DNA of 64,000 nucleotides from Maritimibacter sp. (GCA_017792445.1 CP051232.1:186001-250000); one strand, 5' to 3'; shown: positions 45,082 through 54,732, counted from the first letter of the stretch. Numbers and translations: made by a program. Notes: generated by a model not told the origin, from the sequence alone.

Positions 45082-46452
45082 TCACGAGCGTTCGAACCCG
45101 CGCGCGACTTCCCAGTCGGTGACGCGGCGGTCGTATTCGGCGACTTCCCACTCGGCGGCGTGGACATAGTGATCGACCACCGCATCGCCCATCGCCGCGC
45201 GCAGCATCTTCGAGCGGCTCAGCAGCTTCGCCGCGTCCCGCAGCGTGCCGGGGATCTGGCGCGCCTTCTTCGCGCCATAGGCGTCGCCGGTGAACTCGGG
45301 TTCAAGGTCCAGCCCCTCTTCGATCCCGGCAAGCCCCGCGGCAAGCTGCGCCGCGAAGGCAAGGTAGGGGTTCAGGTCGGCGCCGCCGATGCGGTTCTCG
45401 ATGCGGATGCCCTTGCCGCCCTCGCCCACCAGCCGGAACCCGGCGGTGCGGTTGTCGCGCGACCAGATCGCCTTGGTCGGCGCGAAGGTGCCTGCGACAT
45501 AGCGCTTGTAGCTGTTGATGTTGGGCGCAAGGAACACCGTGATGTCGGGGGCGTAGGTCAGAAGCCCGGCGACATACTGTTCCATCAGCTTCGACATGCC
45601 GTAGGTGCCGTTCTCGTCCAGGAACGCGGGCTTGCCGTCCTGCGTCCACAGCGACTGGTGCACGTGGCACGAGGACCCGGCGGGCGCGTCGGCGTATTTC
45701 GCCATGAACGTCACCGCGTGGCCCGCTTGCAGCGCGATCTCTTTCGTCGCCTCCTTGGTCAGCACGTGGTTGTCCGCGGCGGTCAGGGCATAGGCGTATT
45801 TGACGTTGATCTCTTCCTGGCCGGCCCAGGCTTCGCCCTTCGAGTTCTCCACCGGGATGCCCGCGCCGTACAGGCCGTTGCGCAGCGCGCGCATCACCAC
45901 CTCGTCCCGCTGGGTGGTGAAGATGTGGTAGTCCTCGTTATATGGGCTGACCGGGTCAAGCTGGCGATAGCCGCCCGCGTGCGCCTCTTCGAAGCTTTGG
46001 CGGAACATGTAGAATTCCAGCTCGGACGCCATCATCGCGGTCAGGCCCATGTCCTCCAGCCGCTTCAGCTGCGCCTTCAGGATGGCGCGGGGGCTCATCT
46101 CGATGGGCGCGTGTCCGTGGTGATCCAGCACGTCGCACAGGACCAGCGCGCAGCCCTCCTGCCACGGGATGCGGCGCAGCGTCGAAAGGTCGGGCTTCAT
46201 CATGTAGTCGCCATAGCCCTGCGCCCACGACGCCGACTTGAACCCCGGCACCGGCTCCATGTCCATGTCGACGGTCAGCAGGTAGTTGCACGAATGGGTC
46301 TCGTGCATCCCCGCTTCAAGGAAGTTCGACACATGGAACCGCTTGCCCATCAGCCGGCCCTGCATGTCCGTCTGCGCCATGATCACGGTGTCGATCTCGC
46401 CAGAGGCGGCCGCGGCCTTCAATTCGTCGAGGGTCAGCGGGGCGTCGGTCAT
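45082..46452 (-). CDS. glutamine synthetase family protein (GlnT/PuuA-like)
   Basis: 456 residues, GS catalytic fold. ELEFYMF, SSCHVHQS, APNINSYKRY and RIENRIGGADLNPYLAFAA are the Mg/ATP site motifs. Members outside GlnA often link glutamate to putrescine, ethanolamine or methylamine; the class cannot be fixed here. The N-terminal beta-Grasp has MAQTDMQGRLMGKRFH. ATG 46452 is the only good start. Neighbours are an SDR and a BadF-type kinase on the same strand, about 60 bases away. Confidence 0.9.
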   Translation of the reverse strand: MTDAPLTLDELKAAAASGEIDTVIMAQTDMQGRLMGKRFHVSNFLEAGMHETHSCNYLLTVDMDMEPVPGFKSASWAQGYGDYMMKPDLSTLRRIPWQEGCALVLCDVLDHHGHAPIEMSPRAILKAQLKRLEDMGLTAMMASELEFYMFRQSFEEAHAGGYRQLDPVSPYNEDYHIFTTQRDEVVMRALRNGLYGAGIPVENSKGEAWAGQEEINVKYAYALTAADNHVLTKEATKEIALQAGHAVTFMAKYADAPAGSSCHVHQSLWTQDGKPAFLDENGTYGMSKLMEQYVAGLLTYAPDITVFLAPNINSYKRYVAGTFAPTKAIWSRDNRTAGFRLVGEGGKGIRIENRIGGADLNPYLAFAAQLAAGLAGIEEGLDLEPEFTGDAYGAKKARQIPGTLRDAAKLLSRSKMLRAAMGDAVVDHYVHAAEWEVAEYDRRVTDWEVARGFERS

Positions 46453-46547
46453 CGGGTCTCTCCTGTCGGTCGGGTCTTGTTGTTTCCGCGACTTGAGCGG
46501 AAGCGGGCGCCGATGTCGAGCCTCAGGGCCTGCATCCGGGCGCAACT

Positions 46548-46628
46548 CTCCTTCTTCGGACGAAAAATATCCTCCGGGGTGAATGCGCCGCAGGCGCAGA
46601 GGGGGCGGACAGCCCCCTTATTCGGCAG
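46548..46628 (-). repeat. dispersed intergenic repeat, copy C
   Basis: Minus-strand copy of the repeat at 33441 and 62632: read in reverse it has CTGCCGAATAAGGGGGCTGT with CCGCCCCC, a GC-rich CGCCTGCGGCGCA hairpin, then CCGGAGGATATTTTTCG and a purine-rich GAAGAAGGAG. It lies between the glutamine-synthetase-like gene and rpe. Confidence 0.72.
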
Positions 46629-46704
46629 CGCCGATACGCGCCGTCGCTCTGGACCCCTGCCCCGGTTGCCGTTAATCCGCGCGCAGACATCACGGAGGTG
46701 CCCC

Positions 46705-47403
46705 ATGTCGTTCGACCGCTCCATCAAGATCGCGCCGTCGATCCTGTCCGCCGACTTCGCCGACTTCGGGCGCGAGATCCGAGCCATCGAGGATCAGGGC
46801 GCCGACTGGGTGCATGTGGACGTGATGGACGGGCATTTCGTGCCGAACCTGACCTTCGGGCCGCCCGCCGTGAAGGCGTTCCGCCCGCATGTGAAGACGG
46901 TGATGGACGTGCACCTGATGATTGCGCCGGTCGATCCCTATATCGACGCCTTCGCCGAGGCGGGCGCGGACATCCTGACCGCGCATGTCGAGGCCGGACC
47001 GCATATCCACCGCACCCTGCAGGCGATCCGCGCGGCGGGGATGAAGGCGGGCGTGGCGCTGAACCCGGGTACCCCGGCCGAGTCGGTGGCGCATCTGCTG
47101 GACCTGACCGACCTGATCTGCGTGATGACGGTGAACCCCGGTTTCGGCGGACAGAAGTTCATCGACCTGACCGACAAGGTGCGCAGCCTGCGGGCGATGA
47201 TCGGCGACCGCCCGGTGCATATCGAGATCGACGGCGGCGTCACGCCGGACACCGCGCCCCTTGTCGCGCGGGCGGGCGCCGACGTTTTGGTCGCGGGCTC
47301 TGCCGTGTTCAAGGGCGGCTCTGCCGACAACGCCGCGCCCTATGGCGACAACATCCGCGCGATCCGCGAGGCGGCAGAGCTGGCGACCGGACAGTTCGCT
47401 TAA
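46705..47403 (+). CDS. rpe: ribulose-phosphate 3-epimerase
   Basis: 232-residue TIM-barrel. IAPSILSADFADF is the first strand, VHVDVMDGHFVPNLTFG has catalytic Asp39 and the metal-site His37, VNPGFGGQKFI and IEIDGGV with the second catalytic aspartate complete the site. It interconverts ribulose-5-phosphate and xylulose-5-phosphate, joining the pentose phosphate pathway and the Calvin cycle. ATG 46705 follows CACGGAGG. Confidence 0.97.
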   Translation: MSFDRSIKIAPSILSADFADFGREIRAIEDQGADWVHVDVMDGHFVPNLTFGPPAVKAFRPHVKTVMDVHLMIAPVDPYIDAFAEAGADILTAHVEAGPHIHRTLQAIRAAGMKAGVALNPGTPAESVAHLLDLTDLICVMTVNPGFGGQKFIDLTDKVRSLRAMIGDRPVHIEIDGGVTPDTAPLVARAGADVLVAGSAVFKGGSADNAAPYGDNIRAIREAAELATGQFA

Positions 47404-47546
47404 CGTTCCGGCAGACGGGCATCCTGTCGCATGCATTCAAACGAAGGTCGGGCAACAAAAGCTTGATTTTGCCTCTGGATTTGGCATCCTTCCGGTCGAA
47501 GATCCGAAAACGGATCGGGGGCGGACCACAACCGGCCGAGGGACAA

Positions 47547-48089
47547 ATGCAGATCGATCACGCTTTCAAGCCGTCACGGCTTCGATTCCCGGCGCTTTGC
47601 GCGCTGCTTCTGATGACGGCCGCCTGCGGGCAGGTGAAGCGTGAAGACATCCCCGGCCTGAACGGCGAACTCGTCAGCCGCGCGGTCAATATCGCAACCG
47701 ACATGCGCGCCGCCGGCAAGCGGGTCTGGTGCGTTCCCTTCGCCCGCAATGCCAGCGGCATCGAGATTCGCGGCAATGCCGACACGTGGTGGGGACAGGC
47801 CGAGGGCAAGTTCGCGCGCGGGCATACTCCGACCATCGGCGCGGTGATGGCGTTCTCGGGCACCAGCAAGCTTCCGATGGGACATATCGCGGTCGTGTCG
47901 AAGGTCGTGTCGGATCGCGAGATCCTGATCCACCACGCCAACTGGCACCGCAACCAGGTCTCGCTGAACATGTCGGTGATCGACGTGTCGCCCGACAACG
48001 ACTGGTCGCGGGTCCGGGTGATGACCAACCCCGGTTCCTACGGCAGCGTTTACCAGATCGACGGGTTCATCTGGGCGCCGCAGGCCTGA
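47547..48089 (+). CDS. CHAP-domain lipoprotein, putative peptidoglycan amidase
   Basis: 180 residues. Lipobox MTAAC gives lipidated Cys27. The CHAP fold follows: catalytic Cys62 in RVWCVPFARNAS, WWGQAEG, then GHIAVVSKV with His113 and a third polar residue near HHANWH (129-134). CHAP enzymes cut peptidoglycan peptides; here it would be anchored to a membrane. Small CHAP lipoproteins are common in Rhodobacteraceae. CGAGGGAC precedes ATG 47547. Confidence 0.87.
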   Translation: MQIDHAFKPSRLRFPALCALLLMTAACGQVKREDIPGLNGELVSRAVNIATDMRAAGKRVWCVPFARNASGIEIRGNADTWWGQAEGKFARGHTPTIGAVMAFSGTSKLPMGHIAVVSKVVSDREILIHHANWHRNQVSLNMSVIDVSPDNDWSRVRVMTNPGSYGSVYQIDGFIWAPQA

Positions 48090-48162
48090 CACCGGCATGG
48101 GGCGGCTGGCGTAAGTCCACCCCGGCTCTATAGTGCTCCTGCGTGACACGAAGGAGACCGAC

Positions 48163-48720
48163 ATGGCCACCACCCCGCCCGTCTGCGATTTCGGCGCCAA
48201 GGCGCCCGACTTCACCCTTCCCGGGACCGACGGCAGAACCTATGCGCTGGCGGATGTCGCCGGCCCCAAGGGCACGCTGGTGATGTTCATCTGCAACCAC
48301 TGTCCTTACGTGAAGGCCATCCTCGAACGGCTGATCGTCACCGCGCAGGACCTTCAGACGATGGGGATCGGCGTCGTCGCGATCTGCGCCAACGACGCCA
48401 CCACCCATCCCGCCGACAGTTTCGAGAACATGAAAGCGCTGGCCGAACGGCACGCCTTTCCGTTCCCTTATCTGCACGACGAGACGCAGGAGGTCGCGAA
48501 GGCCTATGGCGCCGTCTGCACGCCGGATTTCTTCGGCTACAACGCCGATCTCGCGTTGCAGTACCGGGGCCGGCTGGATGACGCAGGAAAGAAGCCCGCG
48601 GGCCCGGATACGTCAAGCGACCTGCTGGATGCGATGCACAGGGTAGCCGAGACCGGCACGGGCCCCGAGGCGCAGGTGCCGTCGATGGGCTGCTCGATCA
48701 AGTGGAAGGCCGCCGCATGA
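48163..48720 (+). CDS. AhpC/TSA-like thioredoxin family protein
   Basis: 185 residues. APDFTLPGTDGRTY begins the thioredoxin-like fold and FICNHCPYVKAI carries Cys44 and Cys47 in the NHCPY motif of the peroxiredoxin-like redoxin group; CTPDFFGYN follows. Probably a thiol peroxidase/oxidoreductase. ATG 48163 follows AAGGAGACC. Its TGA overlaps the ATG of the HAD gene by four bases, so the two are coupled. Confidence 0.9.
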   Translation: MATTPPVCDFGAKAPDFTLPGTDGRTYALADVAGPKGTLVMFICNHCPYVKAILERLIVTAQDLQTMGIGVVAICANDATTHPADSFENMKALAERHAFPFPYLHDETQEVAKAYGAVCTPDFFGYNADLALQYRGRLDDAGKKPAGPDTSSDLLDAMHRVAETGTGPEAQVPSMGCSIKWKAAA

Positions 48721-49379
48721 GCGCCGTGATCTTCGACCTGGACGGCACGCTGATCGACGCGACCAAGGACATCCACCTGTGCGCCACCCGGATGCTCGAG
48801 GCCGAGGGGCTGCCGGTGCTGTCCGAAGAGGTCGTCAAAAGTTTCGTCGGCAACGGTCTGGGGCAACTGATCGACCACTGCATCGCCGCGCAGGGGCTGG
48901 AGGCGACGCGCGAGCGCCACGACCGGATGTATGCCGAGTTCCACAAGCATTACGAGACGGCGGTCGAGAACACGACGGTCTACCCCGGCGTGTTCGAGGC
49001 GCTGGACCGGCTGAAGGACGACGGCTATCGGCTGGCGCTTTGCACCAACAAGCCCGAGGGCCCGGCCCGCGCGGTGACGGCGCATCTGGGGCTCGACCGC
49101 TATTTCGACGCGTGGGCCTTCGGCGACGGCCCCTACCCGCGCAAACCCGACGCCGCCGCCGCGCGCCACGTGATCGACCAGTTGCATGCGCGCCGGTTCC
49201 TGTTCGTCGGCGACAGCGCGGTGGACGCCGGCACCGCCCGCAACGCCAAGCTGCCCTTCGCGCTGTACACGGAAGGCTTCCGGAAAGAGCCGATCGAACA
49301 GCTGACCCATGCGGCGGTGTTCTCTGACTACGCGGACCTTCCGGGGATCGCGGCGCGGTTCGCTCCCCGGCCAGAGTGA
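48717..49379 (+). CDS. HAD family phosphatase, phosphoglycolate phosphatase-like
   Basis: 220 residues. VIFDLDGTLIDA places nucleophile Asp7 and acid/base Asp9; LCTNKPEGPAR (motif II), YPRKPDAAAA (Lys) and FVGDSAVDAGTAR (motif IV) are intact. The cap domain between about 18 and 85 is of the small helical type seen in Gph. A second gph-like gene is at 57985. Which one handles phosphoglycolate cannot be told by eye. Confidence 0.9.
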   Translation: MSAVIFDLDGTLIDATKDIHLCATRMLEAEGLPVLSEEVVKSFVGNGLGQLIDHCIAAQGLEATRERHDRMYAEFHKHYETAVENTTVYPGVFEALDRLKDDGYRLALCTNKPEGPARAVTAHLGLDRYFDAWAFGDGPYPRKPDAAAARHVIDQLHARRFLFVGDSAVDAGTARNAKLPFALYTEGFRKEPIEQLTHAAVFSDYADLPGIAARFAPRPE

Positions 49380-49477
49380 CGTGGCGCGGCCGCAGGGACG
49401 TCGCCCGGAATTACGAGACGCGGCGTCAATGGGCCGCGGGCTTTACTCGCCCTCGGAAACGAGTCAGAATTTTTATC

Positions 49478-49648
49478 ATGATAAATACGAAACGCATGCC
49501 CGGCGCCACGCGGGGCGCCTACTCAGTCGCCGCGAAAATCTGGAACGTCCTCAACCCCGCCGAACCGACCCCGCGCTTTCTTGTTGGCTTCATGGCCTGC
49601 GCGATCTTCATCTTCGCGGCGGGACTCGCCATCGGCGGTCACATATAG
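49478..49648 (+). CDS. small membrane protein, unknown function
   Basis: 56 residues: a short basic N-terminus (MINTKRMPGATRGAY), NPAEPTPRFLVGF and one transmembrane helix (about 35-54). No family known to me. An AT-rich stretch ATTTTTATCATGATAAATACG surrounds the start, and the ribosome site is poor, so the call depends mainly on the helix and on the clear codon bias of the middle part. Confidence 0.5.
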   Translation: MINTKRMPGATRGAYSVAAKIWNVLNPAEPTPRFLVGFMACAIFIFAAGLAIGGHI

Positions 49649-49716
49649 CGCCAGCGTCGCGTCGCGACATTGGGCTCTCGTCACAACACAACCGAACAAG
49701 ACTTGGGATAACCCAC

Positions 49717-49769
49717 AGGATTTTCTAGAAAATCCTAGGCGGCACGATCTTCTAGAAGATCGTGCCGCC
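49717..49769. terminator. two adjacent perfect palindromes between convergent genes
   Basis: Perfect palindromes of 20 bases (49717-49736, AGGATTTTCTAGAAAATCCT) and 32 bases (49738-49769) stand one base apart and share the core TTCTAGAA. They lie between the small membrane protein gene and the end of polA, which converge. They may work as bidirectional terminators, although neither has a downstream T run. Confidence 0.6.
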
Positions 49770-49779
49770 CGTTTCCGCC

Positions 49780-52584
49780 CTAGTGCGCTTCGGCCCAGTT
49801 GGCGCCCTGCCCGGCATCGACCACCAGCGGCACCGCCAGCTTCACCGCCGGGTCCGCCGCGCCTTCCATGACCTCGCGGACGCGGTCGATGACCTTGTCC
49901 TCGGCGCCCTCGTCCACCTCGAAGATCAGTTCGTCGTGAACCTGCAACAGCATCCGCGCGGGCAGCCCCTCGATCGCCGGGTCCATCCGGGCCATCGCGC
50001 GGCGGATGACGTCAGCGGCGGTGCCCTGAATCGGGGCGTTGATCGCCGCGCGCTTGGCGAAGCCCGCGTGCGGGCCCTTGGCGTTGATCTCGGGCGTGTG
50101 GATGCGGCGGCCGAACAGGGTCGAGACGTAGCCGTGTTCCTTGGCGAACTTCACCGTCGCATCCATGTAGTCGCGGATGCCCGGAAAGCGTTCGAAGTAG
50201 CGGTCGATAAAGCCCTGCGCCTCGGCGCGCGGGATGCGCAGGTTGCGGGCAAGACCGAACCCCGAGATGCCATAGATCACACCGAAGTTGATCGCCTTGG
50301 CCTGCCGGCGGATCTCGGGCGTCATCTCGTCCAGCGGCACGTTGAACATTTCGGACGCGGTGGCCGCGTGAATGTCCTGCCCCGCCGCGAAGGCCTCTTT
50401 CAGCGCCTCGATATCGGCAATGTGGGCGAGGATGCGCAATTCGATCTGGGAATAATCGAGCGACAGCAGGGTCTTGCCCTCGGCGGCAACGAACGCCTCG
50501 CGGATGCGGCGGCCTTCTTCCGAGCGGACGGGGATGTTCTGAAGGTTGGGATCGGTCGAAGCGAGACGCCCGGTGTTCGCGCCCGCGATGGAATAGGACG
50601 TATGGACCCGCCCGGTGTCGGGGTTGATGTGTTCCTGCAGGGCGTCGGTGTAGGTCGACTTCAGCTTCGACAGCTGCCGCCAGTCCAGCACCCGCGCCGG
50701 CAGGTCGTGTTCCGTCGCGAGATCTTCCAGCACATCGGCGGGCGTCGACCATGCGCCGGTCTTGCCCTTCTTGCCGCCCGGAAGGCTCATCTTGTCGAAC
50801 AGGATCTCGCCCAGTTGCTTTGGCGAGCCGACGTTGAATTTCTCGCCCGCGAGTTCGTGAATCTCGTCCTCGAGCTGCGCCATCTTTTGCGAGAAGGCGT
50901 TGGACATGCGCGACAGCGTATCGCGGTTCACCTTTATGCCCGTCATCTCCATCCGCTTCAGCACCGGCACCATCGGGCGTTCCAGCGTTTCGTAGACGGT
51001 TGTGACGCGGGCGCGGTGCAGTTGCGGTTTGAACAGCTGCCACAGACGAAGGGTGATATCGGCGTCTTCGGCGGCGTATTTCACCGCCTCTTCGATGGGG
51101 ACCTGCGCAAAGGTGATCTGCGACTTGCCGGATCCGATCAGCTCTTTGATCGGGATCGGCTGGTGGCCAAGGTATTTCTCGGACAGAAGGTCCATTCCGT
51201 GACCATGCTCGCCGCCATGCATCGCGTAGGACATCAGCATGGTGTCGTCGATCGGTGCGACCTCGACCCCGTAGCGGGAAAAGATCTTGGCGTCGTATTT
51301 CATGTTCTGGCCGATCTTCAGGACAGCGTCGTCCTCCAGCACCGGCTTCAGCAGTTCGAGCGCGCGGTCCAGGTCCATCTGCCCCTCGGCCAGCGCGCCG
51401 TCGTCGAACAGCCCGCCATCGCCGGACGCCTTGTGGGTCAGCGGGATGTAGCAGGCCTGCCCCGGCGTGACCGACAGCGAGATTCCCACCAGGTCGGCGC
51501 GCATCTCGTTCAGGCCGGTCGTCTCGGTGTCGACGGCGACCCAGCCGCACTGGTTGATGCGGTCGATCCAGACCTGCAACGCCGCCTCATCCTTCACCCA
51601 CTCGTAGTCCTCGGGCTTGAACGGCACTGCCTCGGGCGCGGGGCCCGCGTCATCGGTGGGGGCGGCGATGGGCGTGTCCTCGATCACCGGCGCCTCGGCG
51701 CCCAGCGCATCGGCCACGCGCTTGGTGATGGTGCGGAACTCCATCTCGGCCAGCCACTTCAGCAGCGTGTCCGAGTCGGGGTCTTTGACTTCAAGCTCGT
51801 CCAGCGTCGCCTCGACCGGCATCTCGCAATCGAGCGTCACCAGCTTCTTGGACAGCTCGATCTGTTCGCGGTTCTCGATCAGGGTCTGACGGCGTTTGGG
51901 TTGCTTGATCTCTTCGGCGCGGTCCAGCAGCGTTTCAAGGTCGCCGTACTCGTTGATCAGCAGCGCGGCGGTCTTGATGCCGATGCCGGGCGCGCCCGGC
52001 ACGTTGTCGACCGAGTCGCCCGCCAGCGCCTGCACGTCGATCACCTTCTCGGGGCCGACGCCGAACTTCGCCTCGACCTCTTCCGGGCCGATGCGGGTGT
52101 TCTTCATGGCGTCGAACATCTCGACCCCGCCGCCGACCAGCTGCATCAGGTCCTTGTCGGAGGAGATGATGGTGACGCGCCCGCCCGCCTCGCGCGCCTG
52201 ACAGGCGAGCGTGGCGATGATGTCGTCGGCCTCGTAGCCTTCCTGTTCGAGACAGGCGATGTTGAAGGCGCGGGTGGCGTCGCGGGTCAGCGGGATCTGC
52301 GGGCGCAGGTCCTCGGGCATCTCGTCCCGGTTCGCCTTGTAGAGGTCGTACATGTCATTGCGGAACGTGTGGCTGCCCTTGTCGAACACCACGGCCACAT
52401 GGGTCGGCGCGTCGGGGCCCTTGTTGTCCTCGACCATCTTCCAGATCATGTTGACGAACCCGCTCACCGCGCCGATGGGCAGCCCGTCGGACTTGCGCGT
52501 CAGCGGCGGCAGCGCGTGAAACGCCCGGAAGATGAAGGCAGAGCCGTCGATCAGATGAAGGTGACAACCTTTGCCGAATGCCAT
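49780..52584 (-). CDS. polA: DNA polymerase I
   Basis: 934 residues with all three domains: 5'-3' nuclease (1-300; HLIDGSAFIFRAFHALPP, VVFDKGSHTFR, GDSVDNVPG), 3'-5' proofreading exonuclease (about 330-510; the DxE of VAVDTETTGL and YAAEDADI are kept, so it should be active) and polymerase (about 540-934; motif A SLDYSQIELRILAHI, motif B RRQAKAINFGVIYG, motif C LQVHDELIFEV). It fills gaps during repair and Okazaki-fragment processing. ATG 52584 gives MAFGKGCHLHLIDG; the short upstream frame is not conserved-looking. Confidence 0.98.
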   Translation of the reverse strand: MAFGKGCHLHLIDGSAFIFRAFHALPPLTRKSDGLPIGAVSGFVNMIWKMVEDNKGPDAPTHVAVVFDKGSHTFRNDMYDLYKANRDEMPEDLRPQIPLTRDATRAFNIACLEQEGYEADDIIATLACQAREAGGRVTIISSDKDLMQLVGGGVEMFDAMKNTRIGPEEVEAKFGVGPEKVIDVQALAGDSVDNVPGAPGIGIKTAALLINEYGDLETLLDRAEEIKQPKRRQTLIENREQIELSKKLVTLDCEMPVEATLDELEVKDPDSDTLLKWLAEMEFRTITKRVADALGAEAPVIEDTPIAAPTDDAGPAPEAVPFKPEDYEWVKDEAALQVWIDRINQCGWVAVDTETTGLNEMRADLVGISLSVTPGQACYIPLTHKASGDGGLFDDGALAEGQMDLDRALELLKPVLEDDAVLKIGQNMKYDAKIFSRYGVEVAPIDDTMLMSYAMHGGEHGHGMDLLSEKYLGHQPIPIKELIGSGKSQITFAQVPIEEAVKYAAEDADITLRLWQLFKPQLHRARVTTVYETLERPMVPVLKRMEMTGIKVNRDTLSRMSNAFSQKMAQLEDEIHELAGEKFNVGSPKQLGEILFDKMSLPGGKKGKTGAWSTPADVLEDLATEHDLPARVLDWRQLSKLKSTYTDALQEHINPDTGRVHTSYSIAGANTGRLASTDPNLQNIPVRSEEGRRIREAFVAAEGKTLLSLDYSQIELRILAHIADIEALKEAFAAGQDIHAATASEMFNVPLDEMTPEIRRQAKAINFGVIYGISGFGLARNLRIPRAEAQGFIDRYFERFPGIRDYMDATVKFAKEHGYVSTLFGRRIHTPEINAKGPHAGFAKRAAINAPIQGTAADVIRRAMARMDPAIEGLPARMLLQVHDELIFEVDEGAEDKVIDRVREVMEGAADPAVKLAVPLVVDAGQGANWAEAH

Positions 52585-52756
52585 GAACGGGCCCCCTGTT
52601 CGCGTTGGCCTTCTAGGTAGCCGCCGCAAGGCAGGGCGTCCAGCTTAGACCGGACGCGAAGTGGTCGCCGAGGCGTGACCCCGGCTTTGTCCCGGCCATG
52701 CCCCATTGTCGCCCACCGCCCGCGCCATCCCTTCAGGGTCGGTCGAGGGAGCACTT

Positions 52757-53236
52757 ATGCCCAGTCAGGATTTCCAGCGCCGTGTGCAGGAACTCAATGC
52801 GCAATCTCAACGTGCGTCTGCCGCCCACGCGGCACGGCGCCCTGTCGCGCCGCCCGCCACCGGAGAGCCCGCGCCAAACCGGCGCGCGCGTCTGGAGCGG
52901 GCCTTATGGATGCTGCAACAGGGCGGGATCACCGGAAGCTTCGCCTATTCGCCCCTGTTCCGGGCGCTGGCCCGCGTGGGGATCATCATCAGGCCGGTCC
53001 ATTTCTGGTCGCCGGTCCCGCTTGCACTGGCGTTTTTCGCGGCCCTCTGCGGGATCTTCTGGCTCACGATCCAGATCACGCAGACCATCGGCGTGGTTCC
53101 CCGCCCGGTCGCCCGGATGATCGAGGCCGGCCCGGTGGTCTTTTGCTGCGTGATGGGGGGCCTGTCGGTTGTATATGCGCTTTGGCACAAGATGCAGGCG
53201 CTTCGGATCGGACTGCCGCGCTGGCGCGATCTTTGA
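52757..53236 (+). CDS. hypothetical membrane protein
   Basis: 159 residues: a soluble, Ala/Arg/Pro-rich N-terminal half (1-80) and two transmembrane helices (about 86-110 and 122-144). No family recognised. CGAGGGAGC precedes ATG 52757. The upstream frame (from 52706) would add 17 residues in the polA leader and is less likely. Confidence 0.72.
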   Translation: MPSQDFQRRVQELNAQSQRASAAHAARRPVAPPATGEPAPNRRARLERALWMLQQGGITGSFAYSPLFRALARVGIIIRPVHFWSPVPLALAFFAALCGIFWLTIQITQTIGVVPRPVARMIEAGPVVFCCVMGGLSVVYALWHKMQALRIGLPRWRDL

Positions 53237-53306
53237 CCGGCTTCGGTCCTGTGTGTCTGCCGACAGGATCGTCAACGCGGCCGGTGCCTTTCCTGCGGTC
53301 GTGCGG

Positions 53307-54623
53307 TCAGGGTGCGCCCCAATGGCGGTGGTGTTCGTCGATCACGTAGCCGTGGCTATGGGTGCGGTGGCCTTGCAGGTGCGGGTGATCGAGCGGCAGG
53401 TTGTCGTGCGTGTGCTCCAGCTCGTCCGGGTCCTCGGCTGGCCAGACACGAAGCGCGAGCGCGATGCCGGCGCCAGCCAGCGCCGCGAGGGTCAGGAAGG
53501 CCGTTGTCGCGCCGTAGGCCGTCATCAACCAGCCCGACAGCGGATAGGTCACCAGCCAGCAGGCGTGCGACAGGGCGAACTGCGCGGCAAACAGCGCGGG
53601 TCGGTCGGCGGCATGGGCCGAGCGGCGCAACAGACGGCCAGAGGGGGTCAGGACGGCGGAATAGCCAAGGCCGATCACCAGCCAGACCGCAAGCAGCATG
53701 AGCCACGACAGCGCGGCCGCATTGGTCGTCAGCGCCGCCGCGATCAGCGCCACGACCATGGTGACGGCGCCCGCCAGCATCACCGGGCGGTCGTCGAGCC
53801 GGTCCAGCAGCTTCGGCAACGCCAGTGCGGCGATCATGCTGCCAAGCCCGAAGACACCCATCGTCCACGCCAGTGCGCTTTCGTCCAAACCAAGGTTCGC
53901 GCGGACCAGCACCACCGAGTTCACAAGAACCATCGCCCCCGCCGAGGAAGCGGCGAGGTTCAGACCCAGCAGCCCCCGCAGGCGCGGCGTCGCCAGGTAG
54001 ATGCGGATCCCGCGTGTGGTGCGGTCGTAGATGCCCCGCCGCGGCGACGGTTTCGGACTTGGCAGCAGCACCGAGACGACCAGTAACGCCGAGGCGACGA
54101 ACCCGGCGGCGGTGCCAACGAACAAGGTGTTGTAGCTCATCACCGCCAGAAGCAGCGCCGCCAGCGTGGGCGAGACGATGTTCTCGAGGTCATAGGCCAG
54201 CCGCGACAGCGACAGCGCACGGGTATAGCGCGCCTGATCGGGAAGGACATCCGGGATAGTGGCCTGAAAGGTCGGCGTGAACGCGGCGGAGGACGCCTGC
54301 AGCAGGAAGATCAGCACGTAGACCTGCCAGAGCTCGGTGACGAAGGGCAGGCAAAGCGCCACACCGCCGCGGATGAGATCCAGCGTCACCAGCAACGCGC
54401 GACGGTTGACCCGGTCCGCGAAGGCGCCCGCGACCGGGGCGATGCCCACGTAGGCGATCATCTTGATGGTAAAGACGGTGCCCAGCACCGCCGCCGCGCC
54501 GTCGCCCGCAAGATCGAAAGCCAGCAAACCCAGCGCCACGGTGGCAAGGCCGGTTCCGACAAGCGCCACGACCTGAGCAAGGAACAGGTGGCGATATGTG
54601 CGGTCTGTCAGGATCTCGAGCAT
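53307..54623 (-). CDS. MFS transporter with histidine-rich C-terminal tail
   Basis: 438 residues, about twelve membrane helices (first from about 12, last ending near 390). FADRVNRRALLVTLDLIRGG is the MFS A-type loop between helices 2 and 3. The 45-residue tail after the last helix contains ten histidines between residues 404 and 434, in pairs such as EHTHD, DHPHL, HRTHSHG and DEHHRHW. Such tails usually bind divalent metals, so a metal or metal-chelate exporter is possible (inference). Confidence 0.87.
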   Translation of the reverse strand: MLEILTDRTYRHLFLAQVVALVGTGLATVALGLLAFDLAGDGAAAVLGTVFTIKMIAYVGIAPVAGAFADRVNRRALLVTLDLIRGGVALCLPFVTELWQVYVLIFLLQASSAAFTPTFQATIPDVLPDQARYTRALSLSRLAYDLENIVSPTLAALLLAVMSYNTLFVGTAAGFVASALLVVSVLLPSPKPSPRRGIYDRTTRGIRIYLATPRLRGLLGLNLAASSAGAMVLVNSVVLVRANLGLDESALAWTMGVFGLGSMIAALALPKLLDRLDDRPVMLAGAVTMVVALIAAALTTNAAALSWLMLLAVWLVIGLGYSAVLTPSGRLLRRSAHAADRPALFAAQFALSHACWLVTYPLSGWLMTAYGATTAFLTLAALAGAGIALALRVWPAEDPDELEHTHDNLPLDHPHLQGHRTHSHGYVIDEHHRHWGAP

Positions 54624-54732
54624 CGAAGGGCTTTCTGTTGGACGATGCCATGAGATTACGACCTCGGCGCACCCGTGACAAAACCTTCCAGAAGAATTTG
54701 CCGGGCGGGGTCTTCTGGACGATCACGTCACC

